Part shown: positions 49,899-60,214 of the stretch, piece by piece
Layout: the number at the start of each line of letters is the position of its first letter
Numbering within the stretch: position 1 is the stretch's first letter
Assembly (NCBI GenBank): GCA_029239875.1
Contig: JARBUD010000002.1
Coordinates: 248,001 to 312,000, forward strand
Direction of reading: 5' to 3'
Origin: Xanthobacteraceae bacterium
GTDB taxonomy: Bacteria > Pseudomonadota > Alphaproteobacteria > Rhizobiales > Xanthobacteraceae
DNA length: 64,000 nucleotides
The notes under the pieces: generated by a model
What the model was told of the DNA's origin: nothing
Databases searched by the model: none
The model's input: the letters and a program-made list of their open reading frames with translations, nothing else
Translations under genes and position numbers: made by a program

Positions 49899-52133
49899 AT
49901 GCCGAAAAACCCGCCGTCCCGCAAGGATCACAACCGCGTGCCGCGCGCCCCGCGTGCATTGGAGCCGGCCGCGCCGCGCGAGGCCGAGCGCGTCGCCAAG
50001 GTGATCGCCCGCGCCGGGCTCGGCTCGCGCCGCGAGATCGAGGAGTGGATCCTCGCCGGGCGCGTGGCGGTGAACGGCGAGGTGCTGGAGAGCCCGGCGC
50101 GCACGGTGACGGCGGAGGACGCCATCACCGTGGACGGCAACCCGCTGCCGGCCAAGGAGCGCACGCGGCTGTTCATGTACCACAAGCCCAAGGGCGTGGT
50201 GACCACCAATTACGATCCGGAAGGTCGCCCGACCCTGTTCGAGATCCTGCCCGCCGGCCTGCCGCGCCTGGTCTCGGTCGGCCGGCTCGATCTCAATACC
50301 GAGGGGCTGATCCTGCTCACCAATGACGGCGGGCTGTCGCGGGTGCTGGAGCTGCCGGAGACCGGCTGGCTGCGCCGCTACCGCGTGCGCGCCAAGGGCG
50401 ACATTACCCAGGACAAGCTCGACGCGCTGATGGAGGGCGTCAGCGTTGACGGCGTGCATTACGGCCCGATCGAGGCGAAGCTCGACCGCGCGCAGGGTGC
50501 CAATAGCTGGCTCACTTTGGCGCTGCGCGAGGGCAAGAACCGCGAGGTGCGCAACGTGCTGGGCAGCCTCGGGCTGGAGGTGAACCGGCTGATCCGCGTC
50601 TCCTATGGCCCATTCCAGCTCGGCGAGATCCCGCAGGGCGAGGTCGAGGAGGTGCGCACCCGCGTGCTGGCCGACCAGCTTGGCGAGACGCTCGCCGCCG
50701 CGGCCGGGGCCGACTTCGAAGGCCCGTTGTTCAACCATGACGAGGACGAGGAGGCGCCCAAAGCCAAGCCGCGTGGCCCCAAGGCCCGCTACGCCGCGGC
50801 CGAAGGCGCCGAGGACCGGCATCGCCGCCGGCCGATCGACGTCGAGCCGGGCGAGGGGCGCAGCGTGACCGCCGGCGTCGTGGCCGACCGCAAGGGCCGC
50901 CAGGTGCTGGTGCAGCGTGTGCGCTCCACCGAGGCGGAGAAGCCGTCCGAGGAGCGTCCCGCCCGGCGTCCCGTGCGCGAGAGCGAACGGCGCGAGGCCG
51001 AGCGGGAAGCCGCCCGGGCTCCCCGTGCGCCCCGCGGTCGGTCCGAAGGCGGCGAGCGCACCTTCCGCAAGCGTCCGTCCCGGTCCTTCGAGGAGGCGCC
51101 CGGCGGCGAGGAGGAGCGGCCCGTGCGTGCCCGCCCCGCCCGTACGCCGAGCCGCGACCGGCAGCTCGGCGGCCCGCGCCCGTCGCGTCCGCGCGAGGAT
51201 CGCGCCCCGCGTGCCGAAGGCGAGGGAACGGAAAGGCCGTTCCGCAGCCGTAATGATCGCCCGGAGCGGGCCGAGCGTGCGCCGCGCGGCGACCGTCCCT
51301 TCCGCGAGCGCACACCGCGTCCCGAGGGAGATCGTCCGTTCCGCGAACGCGGTCCCCGGCCCGACGGTGATCGCCCCTTCCGCCCGCGCGGCCCTAGGCC
51401 CGAGGGCGCGGGCGACGAGCGTCCCCCGCGCCGCGAGCGGCCCGAGGGCGGCCGCCCGTTCCGAGGCGAGGGCAGCGACCGGCCGTATAGTGGGCGGGTG
51501 AAATCCGAGCAGCATCGCGGCCGACCGGACCGCTTCGAGGAGCGCGGCGAGGGTGAGCGTCCCGCGCAGCCGTTCCGCGAACGCGCGCCGCGTCCCGAGG
51601 GCGACCGTGCCCCGCGCGGGGATCGTCCGTTCCGCGAGCGGGGACCCCGACCGGAGGGCGAGCGTTCCTTCCGCCCGCGTGCGTCGCGCCTGGAAGGCGA
51701 TGAGCGTCCCCCGCGTCGCGAGCGCCCCGAAGGCGAGCGTTCGTTCCGTCCGCGCGACCCGCGTCCCGAAGGAGACCGCAGCGAGCGTCCGCCGCGTCGC
51801 GAGCGACCGGAGGGCGAGCGTCCCTTCCGCTCCCGCGAGGACCGTCCGGCCCGCAGCGAGGGCGATCGCCCGGCGCGTCCGTTCCGCGGGCGCACGGCCC
51901 GGCCGGAAGGCGAGCGTTCCTTCGGGCAGCGTGAGGATCGCGCGCCGCGCGGCGAGCGCCCGGCCGGAAAGTCCTTCGACAAACGTCCCGGCGGCAAGCC
52001 TTCGGGTGGCAAGCCTCCGGGCGGCCGTCCCTTCGGTGGAAAACCTGGCGGCCGGGCGGGTGGCGGCAAGCCGTTCGGTGGCAAGCCGGGTGGAAAGCCC
52101 GGCGGACGTCCGCCGCGCACGCCGCGTAGCTGA
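49899..52133 (+). CDS. RluB/RsuA-family pseudouridine synthase with a very long disordered tail
   Basis: The first ~270 residues of this 744-residue protein form a complete rRNA pseudouridine synthase: S4 domain (AKVIARAGLGSRREIEEWIL), catalytic Asp131 in GRLDLNTEGL, and the conserved HKPKGVVTTNYD and GKNREVRNV motifs. A RluB-type 23S rRNA target is likely by family. The rest, about 460 residues, is low complexity: an RGG-like mix of Arg, Pro, Glu, Gly and Asp with repeated units such as RPEGDRPFRERG, ending in Gly/Lys-rich GGKPFGGKP. Such tails probably bind RNA or promote clustering. ATG 49899 is used; a TTG at 49890 is possible. rsmD follows after eight bases. Confidence 0.9.
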   Translation: MPKNPPSRKDHNRVPRAPRALEPAAPREAERVAKVIARAGLGSRREIEEWILAGRVAVNGEVLESPARTVTAEDAITVDGNPLPAKERTRLFMYHKPKGVVTTNYDPEGRPTLFEILPAGLPRLVSVGRLDLNTEGLILLTNDGGLSRVLELPETGWLRRYRVRAKGDITQDKLDALMEGVSVDGVHYGPIEAKLDRAQGANSWLTLALREGKNREVRNVLGSLGLEVNRLIRVSYGPFQLGEIPQGEVEEVRTRVLADQLGETLAAAAGADFEGPLFNHDEDEEAPKAKPRGPKARYAAAEGAEDRHRRRPIDVEPGEGRSVTAGVVADRKGRQVLVQRVRSTEAEKPSEERPARRPVRESERREAEREAARAPRAPRGRSEGGERTFRKRPSRSFEEAPGGEEERPVRARPARTPSRDRQLGGPRPSRPREDRAPRAEGEGTERPFRSRNDRPERAERAPRGDRPFRERTPRPEGDRPFRERGPRPDGDRPFRPRGPRPEGAGDERPPRRERPEGGRPFRGEGSDRPYSGRVKSEQHRGRPDRFEERGEGERPAQPFRERAPRPEGDRAPRGDRPFRERGPRPEGERSFRPRASRLEGDERPPRRERPEGERSFRPRDPRPEGDRSERPPRRERPEGERPFRSREDRPARSEGDRPARPFRGRTARPEGERSFGQREDRAPRGERPAGKSFDKRPGGKPSGGKPPGGRPFGGKPGGRAGGGKPFGGKPGGKPGGRPPRTPRS

Positions 52134-52141
52134 CGGTCTCC

Positions 52142-52699
52142 ATGCGCATCGTAGGCGGACGCTTCAAGGGGCGGACGCTGCAAGGCCCCTCCTCCAACGC
52201 CACGCGGCCGACCTCCGACCGGCTGCGCGAGGCGCTGTTCAACGTGCTCGCCCATGCCTATGACGACGCGGCGGAGGGCGCGCGCGTGCTCGACCTCTTC
52301 GCTGGCACCGGCGCGCTGGGGCTGGAGGCGCTCTCGCGCGGGACGAAATTCGCCGTCTTCGTCGAGGAGGCGCCGGAGCCGCGCGGTATAATCCGCGCCA
52401 ATGTCGAGGCGCTGGGGGTCGGCGGCATCACCCGCATCTTCCGCCGCGACGCGACGAAGCTGGGCGAGGCGCTGGCGAGCGATGCCTTCGACCTCGTCTT
52501 CTGCGACCCGCCCTATGGCCGGGGCCTAGCGGAGAAGGCGCTCATCGGCGCGCGCGACGGCAAATGGCTGGCGTCTGGCGCGCTCGTCGTCGTCGAGGAG
52601 GCGGTCGAGGCCGCCTTCGCCGCGCCGGACGGCTTCGAGGAGCTGGAGCGCCGGCGTTACGATGCGAGCGAGATCGTCATCCTGCGGGCGGCGGGCTGA
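52142..52699 (+). CDS. rsmD: 16S rRNA (guanine966-N2) methyltransferase RsmD
   Basis: RsmD methylates G966 in 16S rRNA using SAM. The 185-residue protein opens with MRIVGGRFKGRTLQ and has TRPTSDRLREALFNVL, the SAM motif VLDLFAGTGALGLEALSRG, and the catalytic DPPY at 122-125. Length is normal. It starts eight bases after the pseudouridine synthase stop, so the two rRNA-modifying genes are a likely unit. Confidence 0.95.
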   Translation: MRIVGGRFKGRTLQGPSSNATRPTSDRLREALFNVLAHAYDDAAEGARVLDLFAGTGALGLEALSRGTKFAVFVEEAPEPRGIIRANVEALGVGGITRIFRRDATKLGEALASDAFDLVFCDPPYGRGLAEKALIGARDGKWLASGALVVVEEAVEAAFAAPDGFEELERRRYDASEIVILRAAG

Positions 52700-52722
52700 C
52701 CGACGCTTCTCCAAAAAGCATC

Positions 52723-52829
52723 TTCATCCTGAGGTGCTCGCGCAGCGAGCCTCGAAGGATGGTCGGCGCCGTGCACCCAGATGAGCATCCTTCGAGGCCC
52801 CGGCGAAACGCCGGGCACCTCAGGATGAC
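52723..52829. repeat. Family B inverted repeat, full copy
   Basis: The left arm TTCATCCTGAGGTGCTCGC runs to TCGAAGGATGG; the right arm CATCCTTCGAGGCCCCGG ends GGCACCTCAGGATGAC. It lies between the convergent rsmD and alpha/beta hydrolase genes. Confidence 0.85.
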
Positions 52830-52872
52830 GTCGTTTTGGGACGAATAAATCCAGGCAGGGGCGAAAAACCCC

Positions 52873-53667
52873 TCACCCCACCTCCTCCACCGCCGCGATG
52901 ATCCGCTCGATGTCCTCCGGGCGCGACAGGCGGTGGTCGCCGTCCTTCACCAGGGTCAGCACCACGTCGTCCTCGGCGAGGCAGGTCGTGAGGCGCACGG
53001 CGTGCTGCCACGGCACGGTGTCGTCGGCGACGCCCTGCAGGATGCGCACCCGGCAGCCCACCGCGAAGGGTGCGCCGAGCACGAGGTTGGTCCTTCCGTC
53101 CTCGATCAGAGCGCGGGTGAAGGGCTGGGGCGGGCCATATTCCGATTCCCGGTACCACACGCCCTTCTCCATCACCTCGGCGCGCACCTTCTTGGTCATC
53201 TTGTTCCAGACCAGCTCCTCGGTGAAATCCGGGGCCGGGGCGATCAGCACCAGCGCCGCGAGACGGCCCTTGTCGCCACGTGCGGCGAGCGCCCGCGCCA
53301 GCAGCAGAGCGATCCAGCCGCCCATGGAGGAGCCGACCACGATCTGCGGGCCGCTGGTCTCGCTGTCGAAGACCGCGAGCGCCTCCTCGGCCCAGCGGGA
53401 GATCGTGCCGTCGATGAAATCGCCGTCCGATTCGCCATGGCCGGAATAGTCGAAGCGCACGACCTGCCGGCCGGTGCGTGTGCCCCAGGCGGCGAGCTCC
53501 TCGGCCTTGGTGCCGCGCATGTCGGACTGGAAGCCGCCGCACCACATCACGCCGGGATGCTCCGGCGTCGAACGGCGAGTGGCTGCAGGCGTCGTCCGCA
53601 CCGCGATCCGGCGCGAATCCGCGCCCACGGTGATGAAGCGGGGCGGGGTTTCGGCGGCATCGGTCAT
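52873..53667 (-). CDS. Alpha/beta hydrolase (acyl-protein thioesterase/ABHD10-like)
   Basis: The 264-residue protein is a cytoplasmic alpha/beta hydrolase. The triad is visible: Ser114 in VVGSSMGGW, Asp in GVADDTVPW, and His in KDGDHRLS. VRFDYSGHGESDGDF is the conserved strand before the nucleophile. It resembles the ABHD10/palmitoyl-thioesterase-type group, but the substrate cannot be named from sequence. ATG 53667 is chosen with AGG upstream. It is divergent from infC across about 290 bp. Confidence 0.85.
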   Translation of the reverse strand: MTDAAETPPRFITVGADSRRIAVRTTPAATRRSTPEHPGVMWCGGFQSDMRGTKAEELAAWGTRTGRQVVRFDYSGHGESDGDFIDGTISRWAEEALAVFDSETSGPQIVVGSSMGGWIALLLARALAARGDKGRLAALVLIAPAPDFTEELVWNKMTKKVRAEVMEKGVWYRESEYGPPQPFTRALIEDGRTNLVLGAPFAVGCRVRILQGVADDTVPWQHAVRLTTCLAEDDVVLTLVKDGDHRLSRPEDIERIIAAVEEVG

Positions 53668-53940
53668 GCTCGGCTTACCTCTTCCTCGACGGCGGGCGGG
53701 TTGCGATTCGCGTCCGCCGCGCCATCTTGGCTTACAGGCGGGCGCCCCGCGCGAACAGCGCGAAGGCCCACGCTGGCGCAGATGTGCAACCCCATTCGGG
53801 AAATGCACGCGTTCTGCGCTGTCACGCCGTTGACTTCTGACGGGTTTGTCACGATCTTCTGCGACCGTTTCACGCGCGCGCAAGACGAGCCGGCCGGCAC
53901 CCTTCCGAGGCGCGGTGAAACGAAACTTCTGAAATGGCAG

Positions 53941-53957
53941 AGGAGAGAACCGCCATT
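53941..53957 (+). promoter_or_regulatory. Ribosome-binding site deciding an AUU start for infC
   Basis: AGGAG at 53941-53945 lies nine bases before ATT 53955. The upstream ATG at 53934 has no such site. An AUU start on infC is the known autoregulatory feature of IF-3 genes, so the ribosome site supports it. Confidence 0.6.
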
Positions 53958-54491
53958 CGTCGCCCCATGAGACCCGTCGCGCCGGAGAAGGAAGGCCCGC
54001 GCGTCAACGAAGACATCCGCACCCGCGAAGTCCAGCTGATCGATCAGGATGGGCAGAATCTCGGCGTCTTTCCGACGCGGGACGCCATTCTGCGTGCGCA
54101 GGACGCTGGTCTCGACCTCGTCGAGATCGCTCCCAATTCGGTCCCGCCGGTCTGCAAGATCCTCGATTACGGCCGCTTCAAGTACCAGAACCAGAAGAAG
54201 GCCAACGAGGCGCGCAAGAAGCAGCACGTCGTCGAGATCAAGGAGATCAAGCTGCGCCCCGGCATCGACACGCACGACTACGACGTGAAGATGAAGGCGA
54301 TCCACCGCTTCTTCGGCGAGGGTGACAAGGTGAAGGTCACCCTGCGCTTCCGCGGTCGCGAGATGGCGCACCAGGAGCTTGGCTACAAGCTGCTGAACAA
54401 GGTCAAGGAAGAGCTGGCGACCATCGCCAAGGTCGAGTCCGAGCCTTCGCTGGAAGGTCGGCAGATGACCATGGTGCTCGCCCCGCGCTGA
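53955..54491 (+). CDS. infC: Translation initiation factor IF-3
   Basis: IF-3 binds the 30S subunit, blocks premature 50S joining and checks the start codon. The protein has the N-terminal domain ([40 protein letters not shown]), the linker [20 protein letters not shown], and the C-terminal domain [18 protein letters not shown] place the start at ATT 53955 (IRRPMRP), giving 178 residues: it has AGGAG nine bases upstream and lines up with the expected RRP start of rhizobial IF-3. The frame also opens at ATG 53934 (185 residues) with no ribosome site. rpmI-rplT do not follow; folC is convergent. Confidence 0.93.
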   Translation: MRRPMRPVAPEKEGPRVNEDIRTREVQLIDQDGQNLGVFPTRDAILRAQDAGLDLVEIAPNSVPPVCKILDYGRFKYQNQKKANEARKKQHVVEIKEIKLRPGIDTHDYDVKMKAIHRFFGEGDKVKVTLRFRGREMAHQELGYKLLNKVKEELATIAKVESEPSLEGRQMTMVLAPR

Positions 54492-54517
54492 GCGGCTCGG
54501 CGTCACCTCATTTTAGC

Positions 54518-54616
54518 GTCATCCCGGAACGGCCGTCAGGCCGTATCCGGGATCGCTTCCCGTATCGCTGGACGTCACGCGATCCCGGCTCTCCGCTTCG
54601 CTGCGGCCGGGATGAC
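54518..54616. repeat. Family A inverted repeat, full copy
   Basis: The copy begins GTCATCCCGGAACGGCCG and ends CTGCGGCCGGGATGAC. It fills the gap between the convergent infC and folC. Confidence 0.85.
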
Positions 54617-54628
54617 GCCTGATCGTGC

Positions 54629-55975
54629 CTATTCCGGCAGGCTGCCATTCTCCGCGAGCACGGCGCCGGCGAGGTAGAGCGAGCCGGCGATCAGCACCCG
54701 CGGCGCGGCCCCGACGGGGAAGTTACGCAGCCCGTCCAGCGCGGCCCCGACGCTCAGTGCGGTCGAGGCGTCCATGCCGTGAACGCGGGCGGCCGCGGCG
54801 AGCGCCTCCGGCGGCTGCGCCTTGTGCTCGCCCGGCACCGGCACCGCGATCAGTTCGCGCGCCAGCCCGGCGAAGGGCGCCAGGAAGGCGCCGGAATCCT
54901 TCGTGCCGAGCATGCCGACGATCAGCACCAGCGGACGTGGCACCCGGTCCTCGAGATCGGCGAGCGCGGCGGCCAGCGCCTGCCCGCCGGCAGCGTTGTG
55001 GCCGCCGTCGAGCCAGATGTCGACGCCTTCCGGCGCGCGCTGGGTCAGCGGTCCCGGACCGAGCCGCTGCAGCCGCGCCGGCCATTGCGCCGCGCGCATG
55101 CCCTCCTCGAAAGCGTGCGAGGGAAGGCCGAGATCGGCGACGCGCAGCGCCTCCACCGCGAGGCCGGCATTGCCGATCTGGTGCGGCCCGACGAGACGCG
55201 GGCGCGGCAGGTCAAGGAGGCCCGCCTCGTCGGCGACGACAAGACGGCCGCCTTCCTCATGCGCCTGGTACTGTTCGCCCATGATGTGCAGGGGTACGCC
55301 GAGCCTTGCTGCCTGCCGCTCGATGGCCGCGAGCGCCTCGCGCGGCTGGCGCCCGAGCACGGCGGGCACGCCGCGCTTCAAGATGCCGGCCTTCTCCCGC
55401 GCGATGGCGTCGACCGTTTCGCCGAGGAAATCGACATGGTCGATGGAGACGGGCGTGATGACGCTGATGAGCGGCTTGTCGACGACATTGGTGGCGTCGA
55501 GCCGGCCCCCTAAGCCGACCTCCAGCAGCAATATGTCCGCCGGCACCTCGGAAAAGAGCAGCAGCGCGGCGGCGGTGGTGATCTCGAAGAAGGTGATCGG
55601 CTCGCCGTCATTCGCCGCCTCCGCGCGCGCCAGCGCGTCGGTCAGCGTCGCGTCGTCCACCAGCGTGCCGGCGAGGCGGATGCGCTCGTTGAAGCGCACC
55701 AGATGCGGCGAGGTGTAGACATGCACGCGCTTGCCGGCGGCTTCCAGCACCGCGCGCATGAAGGCGACGGTCGAGCCCTTGCCGTTGGTGCCGGCGACAT
55801 GGATCACCGGCGGCAGGCGGCGCTCGGGATGGTCCAGCCGCTCCAGCACCCGCCACATGCGGTCGAGCGACAGGTCGATCAGCTTCGGGTGCAGCGCCAG
55901 CAGGCGGTCGAATATGTCCTCGACCGGCCGGCGCTCCCCGGCGGGATCGGGGCCGGCGGCGGGAAGCGCGGCCAT
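54629..55975 (-). CDS. folC: Bifunctional folylpolyglutamate / dihydrofolate synthase
   Basis: FolC adds glutamate to dihydropteroate and to folates. The 448-residue Mur-ligase-family enzyme has the P-loop HVAGTNGKGSTVAFM near 59-73, LEVGLGGRLDATNVV, and the DHVDFLGETVDAIAREKAGI motif; the C-terminal half has the DGGHNAAGG motif. It is the last gene of the trpFBA-accD-folC cluster, starting eight bases after the accD stop. ATG 55975 is used; the frame stays open upstream within accD. Confidence 0.95.
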   Translation of the reverse strand: MAALPAAGPDPAGERRPVEDIFDRLLALHPKLIDLSLDRMWRVLERLDHPERRLPPVIHVAGTNGKGSTVAFMRAVLEAAGKRVHVYTSPHLVRFNERIRLAGTLVDDATLTDALARAEAANDGEPITFFEITTAAALLLFSEVPADILLLEVGLGGRLDATNVVDKPLISVITPVSIDHVDFLGETVDAIAREKAGILKRGVPAVLGRQPREALAAIERQAARLGVPLHIMGEQYQAHEEGGRLVVADEAGLLDLPRPRLVGPHQIGNAGLAVEALRVADLGLPSHAFEEGMRAAQWPARLQRLGPGPLTQRAPEGVDIWLDGGHNAAGGQALAAALADLEDRVPRPLVLIVGMLGTKDSGAFLAPFAGLARELIAVPVPGEHKAQPPEALAAAARVHGMDASTALSVGAALDGLRNFPVGAAPRVLIAGSLYLAGAVLAENGSLPE

Positions 55976-55983
55976 GATGGGCC

Positions 55984-56940
55984 TCAGACGCCCGCCGGCG
56001 CGGACGGCGGCAGCGTCGGGGCGTCCGCCGGCACGACCGGGGTCTCGGCGCCGGAACCGTTCAGCGAGGCCTTGGCAGCGCCACTGGCGGCGGGCGCGCG
56101 CATCAGCAGCCGGCACAGCCGGGCGAGGGTCGGGCGCATCTCGTGGCGGTGTACGACGAGATCGATCATGCCGTGGTCGCGCAGATATTCCGCGCGCTGG
56201 AAGCCCTCGGGCAGCTTCTCGCGGATGGTCTGCTCGATGACGCGTGGGCCGGCAAAGCCGATCAGCGCGCCCGGCTCGGCGATCTGGATGTCGCCCAGCA
56301 TGGCGTAGGAGGCGGTGACGCCGCCGGTGGTCGGGTTCACCAGCACGACGATGTAGGGCAGGCGCGCCTCGCGCAGCTCCTGGATGGCGCAGGTGGTGCG
56401 CGGCATCTGCATCAGCGAGAGGATGCCCTCCTGCATGCGCGCGCCGCCGGAGGAGGCGAACATGATGAAGGGCGTGCCGCGCGAGGCGGCGGTCTCCAGC
56501 CCGGTGACGATGGCCTCGCCAGCCGCCATGCCGAGCGAACCACCCATGAAGCCGAAATCCTGCACCGCGATGGTGACTGGCAGGCCTTCCAGCTTGCCGT
56601 AGCCGACCTTCACCGCGTCCTGCGCGCCGGTCTTGGCGCGGGCGTCCTTCAGGCGGTCGGCATAGCGCTTCTCGTCACGGAACTTCAGCGGGTCGACGGG
56701 GACCTGGGGCAGCGCGACGTCGTACCATTTGCCGCCGTCGAACATGGAGCGCAGCCGTGCGGTCGGCTCCATGCGCATGTGGTAGCCGGAGCCGGGGACG
56801 ACGAAGAGGTTCGCCTCCAGGTCCTTGTGGAACACCAGCTGGCCGGTCTCGGGACACTTCACCCAGAGATTCTCCGGCACCTCCCTGCGGTTCAGGAAGG
56901 AGTTGAGCTTCGGGCGGACGACGTTCGAGATCCAGTTCAA
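55984..56940 (-). CDS. accD: Acetyl-CoA carboxylase carboxyltransferase beta subunit
   Basis: AccD and AccA form the carboxyltransferase that makes malonyl-CoA for fatty-acid synthesis. The 318-residue protein shows [11 protein letters not shown] at the start, the crotonase-like [19 protein letters not shown], and [16 protein letters not shown]. In E. coli a four-cysteine zinc ribbon follows the N-terminus; here only the first Cys remains ([11 protein letters not shown], then [12 protein letters not shown]), so zinc is probably not bound. The start is TTG 56940, supported by GGAG eight bases upstream. It lies between trpA and folC. Confidence 0.94.
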   Translation of the reverse strand: MNWISNVVRPKLNSFLNRREVPENLWVKCPETGQLVFHKDLEANLFVVPGSGYHMRMEPTARLRSMFDGGKWYDVALPQVPVDPLKFRDEKRYADRLKDARAKTGAQDAVKVGYGKLEGLPVTIAVQDFGFMGGSLGMAAGEAIVTGLETAASRGTPFIMFASSGGARMQEGILSLMQMPRTTCAIQELREARLPYIVVLVNPTTGGVTASYAMLGDIQIAEPGALIGFAGPRVIEQTIREKLPEGFQRAEYLRDHGMIDLVVHRHEMRPTLARLCRLLMRAPAASGAAKASLNGSGAETPVVPADAPTLPPSAPAGV

Positions 56941-57063
56941 CGGTACGGCTCCGGACGGTGGTGTCGGACGGCCGCTCGTCGCGGCCGGCCTTCATCTAAT
57001 CGCCGAGGGCGGCGATGAAAAGGCAAGCGCGGCGATAACGCGCCGTGCCGAGCGTCCCGCTCT

Positions 57064-57899
57064 CTACTCGGCCGCCTGCCGCCGGGCGCCATGCACGGCC
57101 GCGGCGAGGTCACCGACGAGGCGGGTGACGGCGGGGATGGTGGCGGGCGTCGCCTTGTCCTCGGCGTCGAGCGTGCCGCGCAGCGCGTCGATCAGCGCCG
57201 AGCCGACCACCACGCCGTCCGCGCCGGCGGCGATGGCGGCGGCGTGCTCGGGCGTCTTCACGCCGAAGCCGACCGCGACCGGCAGGGCGGTGTGGCGCTT
57301 GATGCGGGCGACCGCCTGGGCGACGACGTCGGGCTTCGGCGTCGCCGCGCCGGTGATGCCGGTGATGGAGACGTAGTAGACGAAGCCAGCCGTGTTCGCG
57401 AGTACCGCCGGCAGGCGCTTGTCATCCGTCGTCGGCGTGGCAAGCCGGATGAAGGCGAGGCCGGCGAGCAGCGCCGGCAGGCAGAGCTCGTTGTCCTCTT
57501 CCGGCGGCAGGTCGACGACGACCAGCCCGTCGACGCCCGCTTCCTTGGCGTCGGCGAGGAAGCGGTCGACGCCATAGATGTAGATCGGGTTGTAATAGCC
57601 CATCAGCACGATCGGCGTGCTGTCGTTGGTCTCGCGGAAGGCGCGGACCATGGCGAGCGTCTTCCTCAGCGTCTGGCCGGCTTTGAGCGCGCGCAGGCCC
57701 GCGGCCTGGATCGCCGGGCCGTCGGCCATCGGATCGGTGAAGGGCACGCCGAGCTCGATGACGTCGGCGCCGGCCCCCGGGAGCGCCTTCAAGAGCGCCA
57801 GCGAGGTGTCGTAGTCGGGATCGCCGGCGGTGACGAAGGTCACGAGCGCGGCGCGGCCTTCGCTCGCGCAGGAAGCGAAGCGCACATCGAGGCGGGTGG

Positions 57900-57903
<4 letters not shown>
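57064..57903 (-). CDS. trpA: Tryptophan synthase alpha subunit
   Basis: TrpA cleaves indole-3-glycerol phosphate to indole in the TrpA2B2 complex. The 279-residue TIM barrel has the catalytic Glu50 in [17 protein letters not shown] with Asp61, and the phosphate-binding [10 protein letters not shown] and [12 protein letters not shown] loops. The ATG overlaps the trpB stop by four bases. accD begins about 124 bp downstream on the same strand. Confidence 0.96.
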
Positions 57904-59128
<1,225 letters not shown>

Positions 59129-59132
<4 letters not shown>

Positions 59133-59866
59133 GACAGGCTCGTCTCTCTGGAAGATGAAGGCTTCGCCGGCTTGCCGCCGGTCGGAGGATTGAAGGAGGC
59201 CTCGGCCGCCCGCGCCTCGCGGATGAAGGCGAGGATGCGGGCGGGGTCCTTGACGCCGGCCACGCGCTCGACGCCGGAGGAGACGTCGACGCCGAAGGGG
59301 CGCACGCGCCGTATGGCGTCGCCGACATTCTCCGGCCCGAGGCCGCCCGACAGCAGATAGGGGATCGACAGGTCGAGGTCGGCGAGCAGGTCCCAGTCGA
59401 AGGGCACGCCATTGCCGCCGGGCAGCAGGGCGTCCTTCGGCGGCTTGGCGTCGAGCAGCAACCGGTCGGCGACGCCCTCATAGGCGGCGAGCCGGGCGAG
59501 GTCGGCGGCGGAGGCGATGCCGACGGCCTTCATCACCGGCAGCTCGAAGCGCGTGCGGATGGCTTCGACGCGTTCCGGGCTTTCCTTGCCGTGCAGCTGC
59601 AGCATGTCGGGGCGGACGGCGGCGATGATGTCCGCGAGCGCCGCGTCGTCGGCGTCGACGGTGAGCGCGACGATGCCGACCTTTTGGCCGACCCCTTTGT
59701 CCGCCCGGCCGCGCGCGCGTGCCGCGAGGGCGCTCGCGGTCGCTAGATCGACATGGCGCGGGCTCGGCGGGAAGAACACCATTCCCACCATGTCGGCACC
59801 CGCGCCGAGCGCCGCATCCAGCGTCTCGGGGGTACTGAGCCCGCAGATTTTGATCTCAAGCGACAA
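59129..59866 (-). CDS. trpF: Phosphoribosylanthranilate isomerase
   Basis: TrpF isomerises phosphoribosylanthranilate in tryptophan synthesis. The 245-residue TIM barrel has the catalytic Cys in EIKICGLS near the N-terminus, [19 protein letters not shown], the [12 protein letters not shown] segment, a catalytic-type Asp in LLLDAKPP, and the phosphate loop SGGLGPENV / [14 protein letters not shown]. The C-terminus is a Pro/Lys/Ser-rich tail of about 25 residues. I chose TTG 59866 because GAGGAG lies six bases upstream; a GTG at 59890 is in frame. It is the first gene of the trp-acc-folC cluster. Confidence 0.93.
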
Positions 59867-59951
59867 GGCCGTCTCCTCGAAGAGAGCCACCTAGCACGGA
59901 ACAGGCGGCGGAGGCGAGGTTTTGGTAGTGGGCCGCGGCATGCGAAAGGCA

Positions 59952-60039
59952 GTCATCCCGGCCGTAGCGAAGCGGAGAGCCGGGATCGCTGCCCATTCTG
60001 ATGACGATCCCGGATCGGCCTGCGGCCGTCCGGGATGAC
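59952..60039. repeat. Family A inverted repeat, full copy
   Basis: The left arm begins GTCATCCCGGCCGTAGCG and the right arm ends GCGGCCGTCCGGGATGAC. It occupies the middle of the 348-bp divergent gap between trpF and sbp. Confidence 0.85.
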
Positions 60040-60130
60040 GGCAACAACAGGGCCAACGATCCGTAGAACAGAACCGCCGTCGCGCCCACCATTTTACCCC
60101 TTCCGCGACGACAATCCGCATGCTACTCAC

Positions 60131-60157
60131 ATTTCACTGTGAAATCTTCTATTTCAC
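60131..60157. promoter_or_regulatory. Candidate operator of the sulfate transport genes
   Basis: ATTTCACTGTGAAAT is a perfect 15-bp palindrome, and a third half-site ATTTCAC begins 20 bp after the first one starts. It lies 58-84 bp before the sbp ATG. Its spacing of about two helix turns fits a multi-site regulator such as a LysR-type (CysB/Cbl-like) or other sulfur regulator. The identity is inferred only. Confidence 0.45.
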
Positions 60158-60214
60158 GCTATATTCATGCATATAGGCGGCATTCGCATCCCGCCGCATC
60201 GTGGAGACTGCCCC

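Noticed and set aside
51100-52000. Periodic repeats that could suggest a CRISPR array
   Set aside because: They are in-frame, imperfect codon-level repeats of the pseudouridine synthase tail, without constant repeat/spacer lengths.
50789-52255. 488-codon minus-strand frame opposite the Arg/Pro tail
   Set aside because: Antisense of low-complexity coding sequence; its Arg/Ser/Pro/Gly repeats mirror the sense repeats.
53830-53858. TTGACT as a -35 box of an infC promoter
   Set aside because: The -35 is good, but the sequence 17 bases on (GATCTT) is a poor -10, so I do not list it as a feature.
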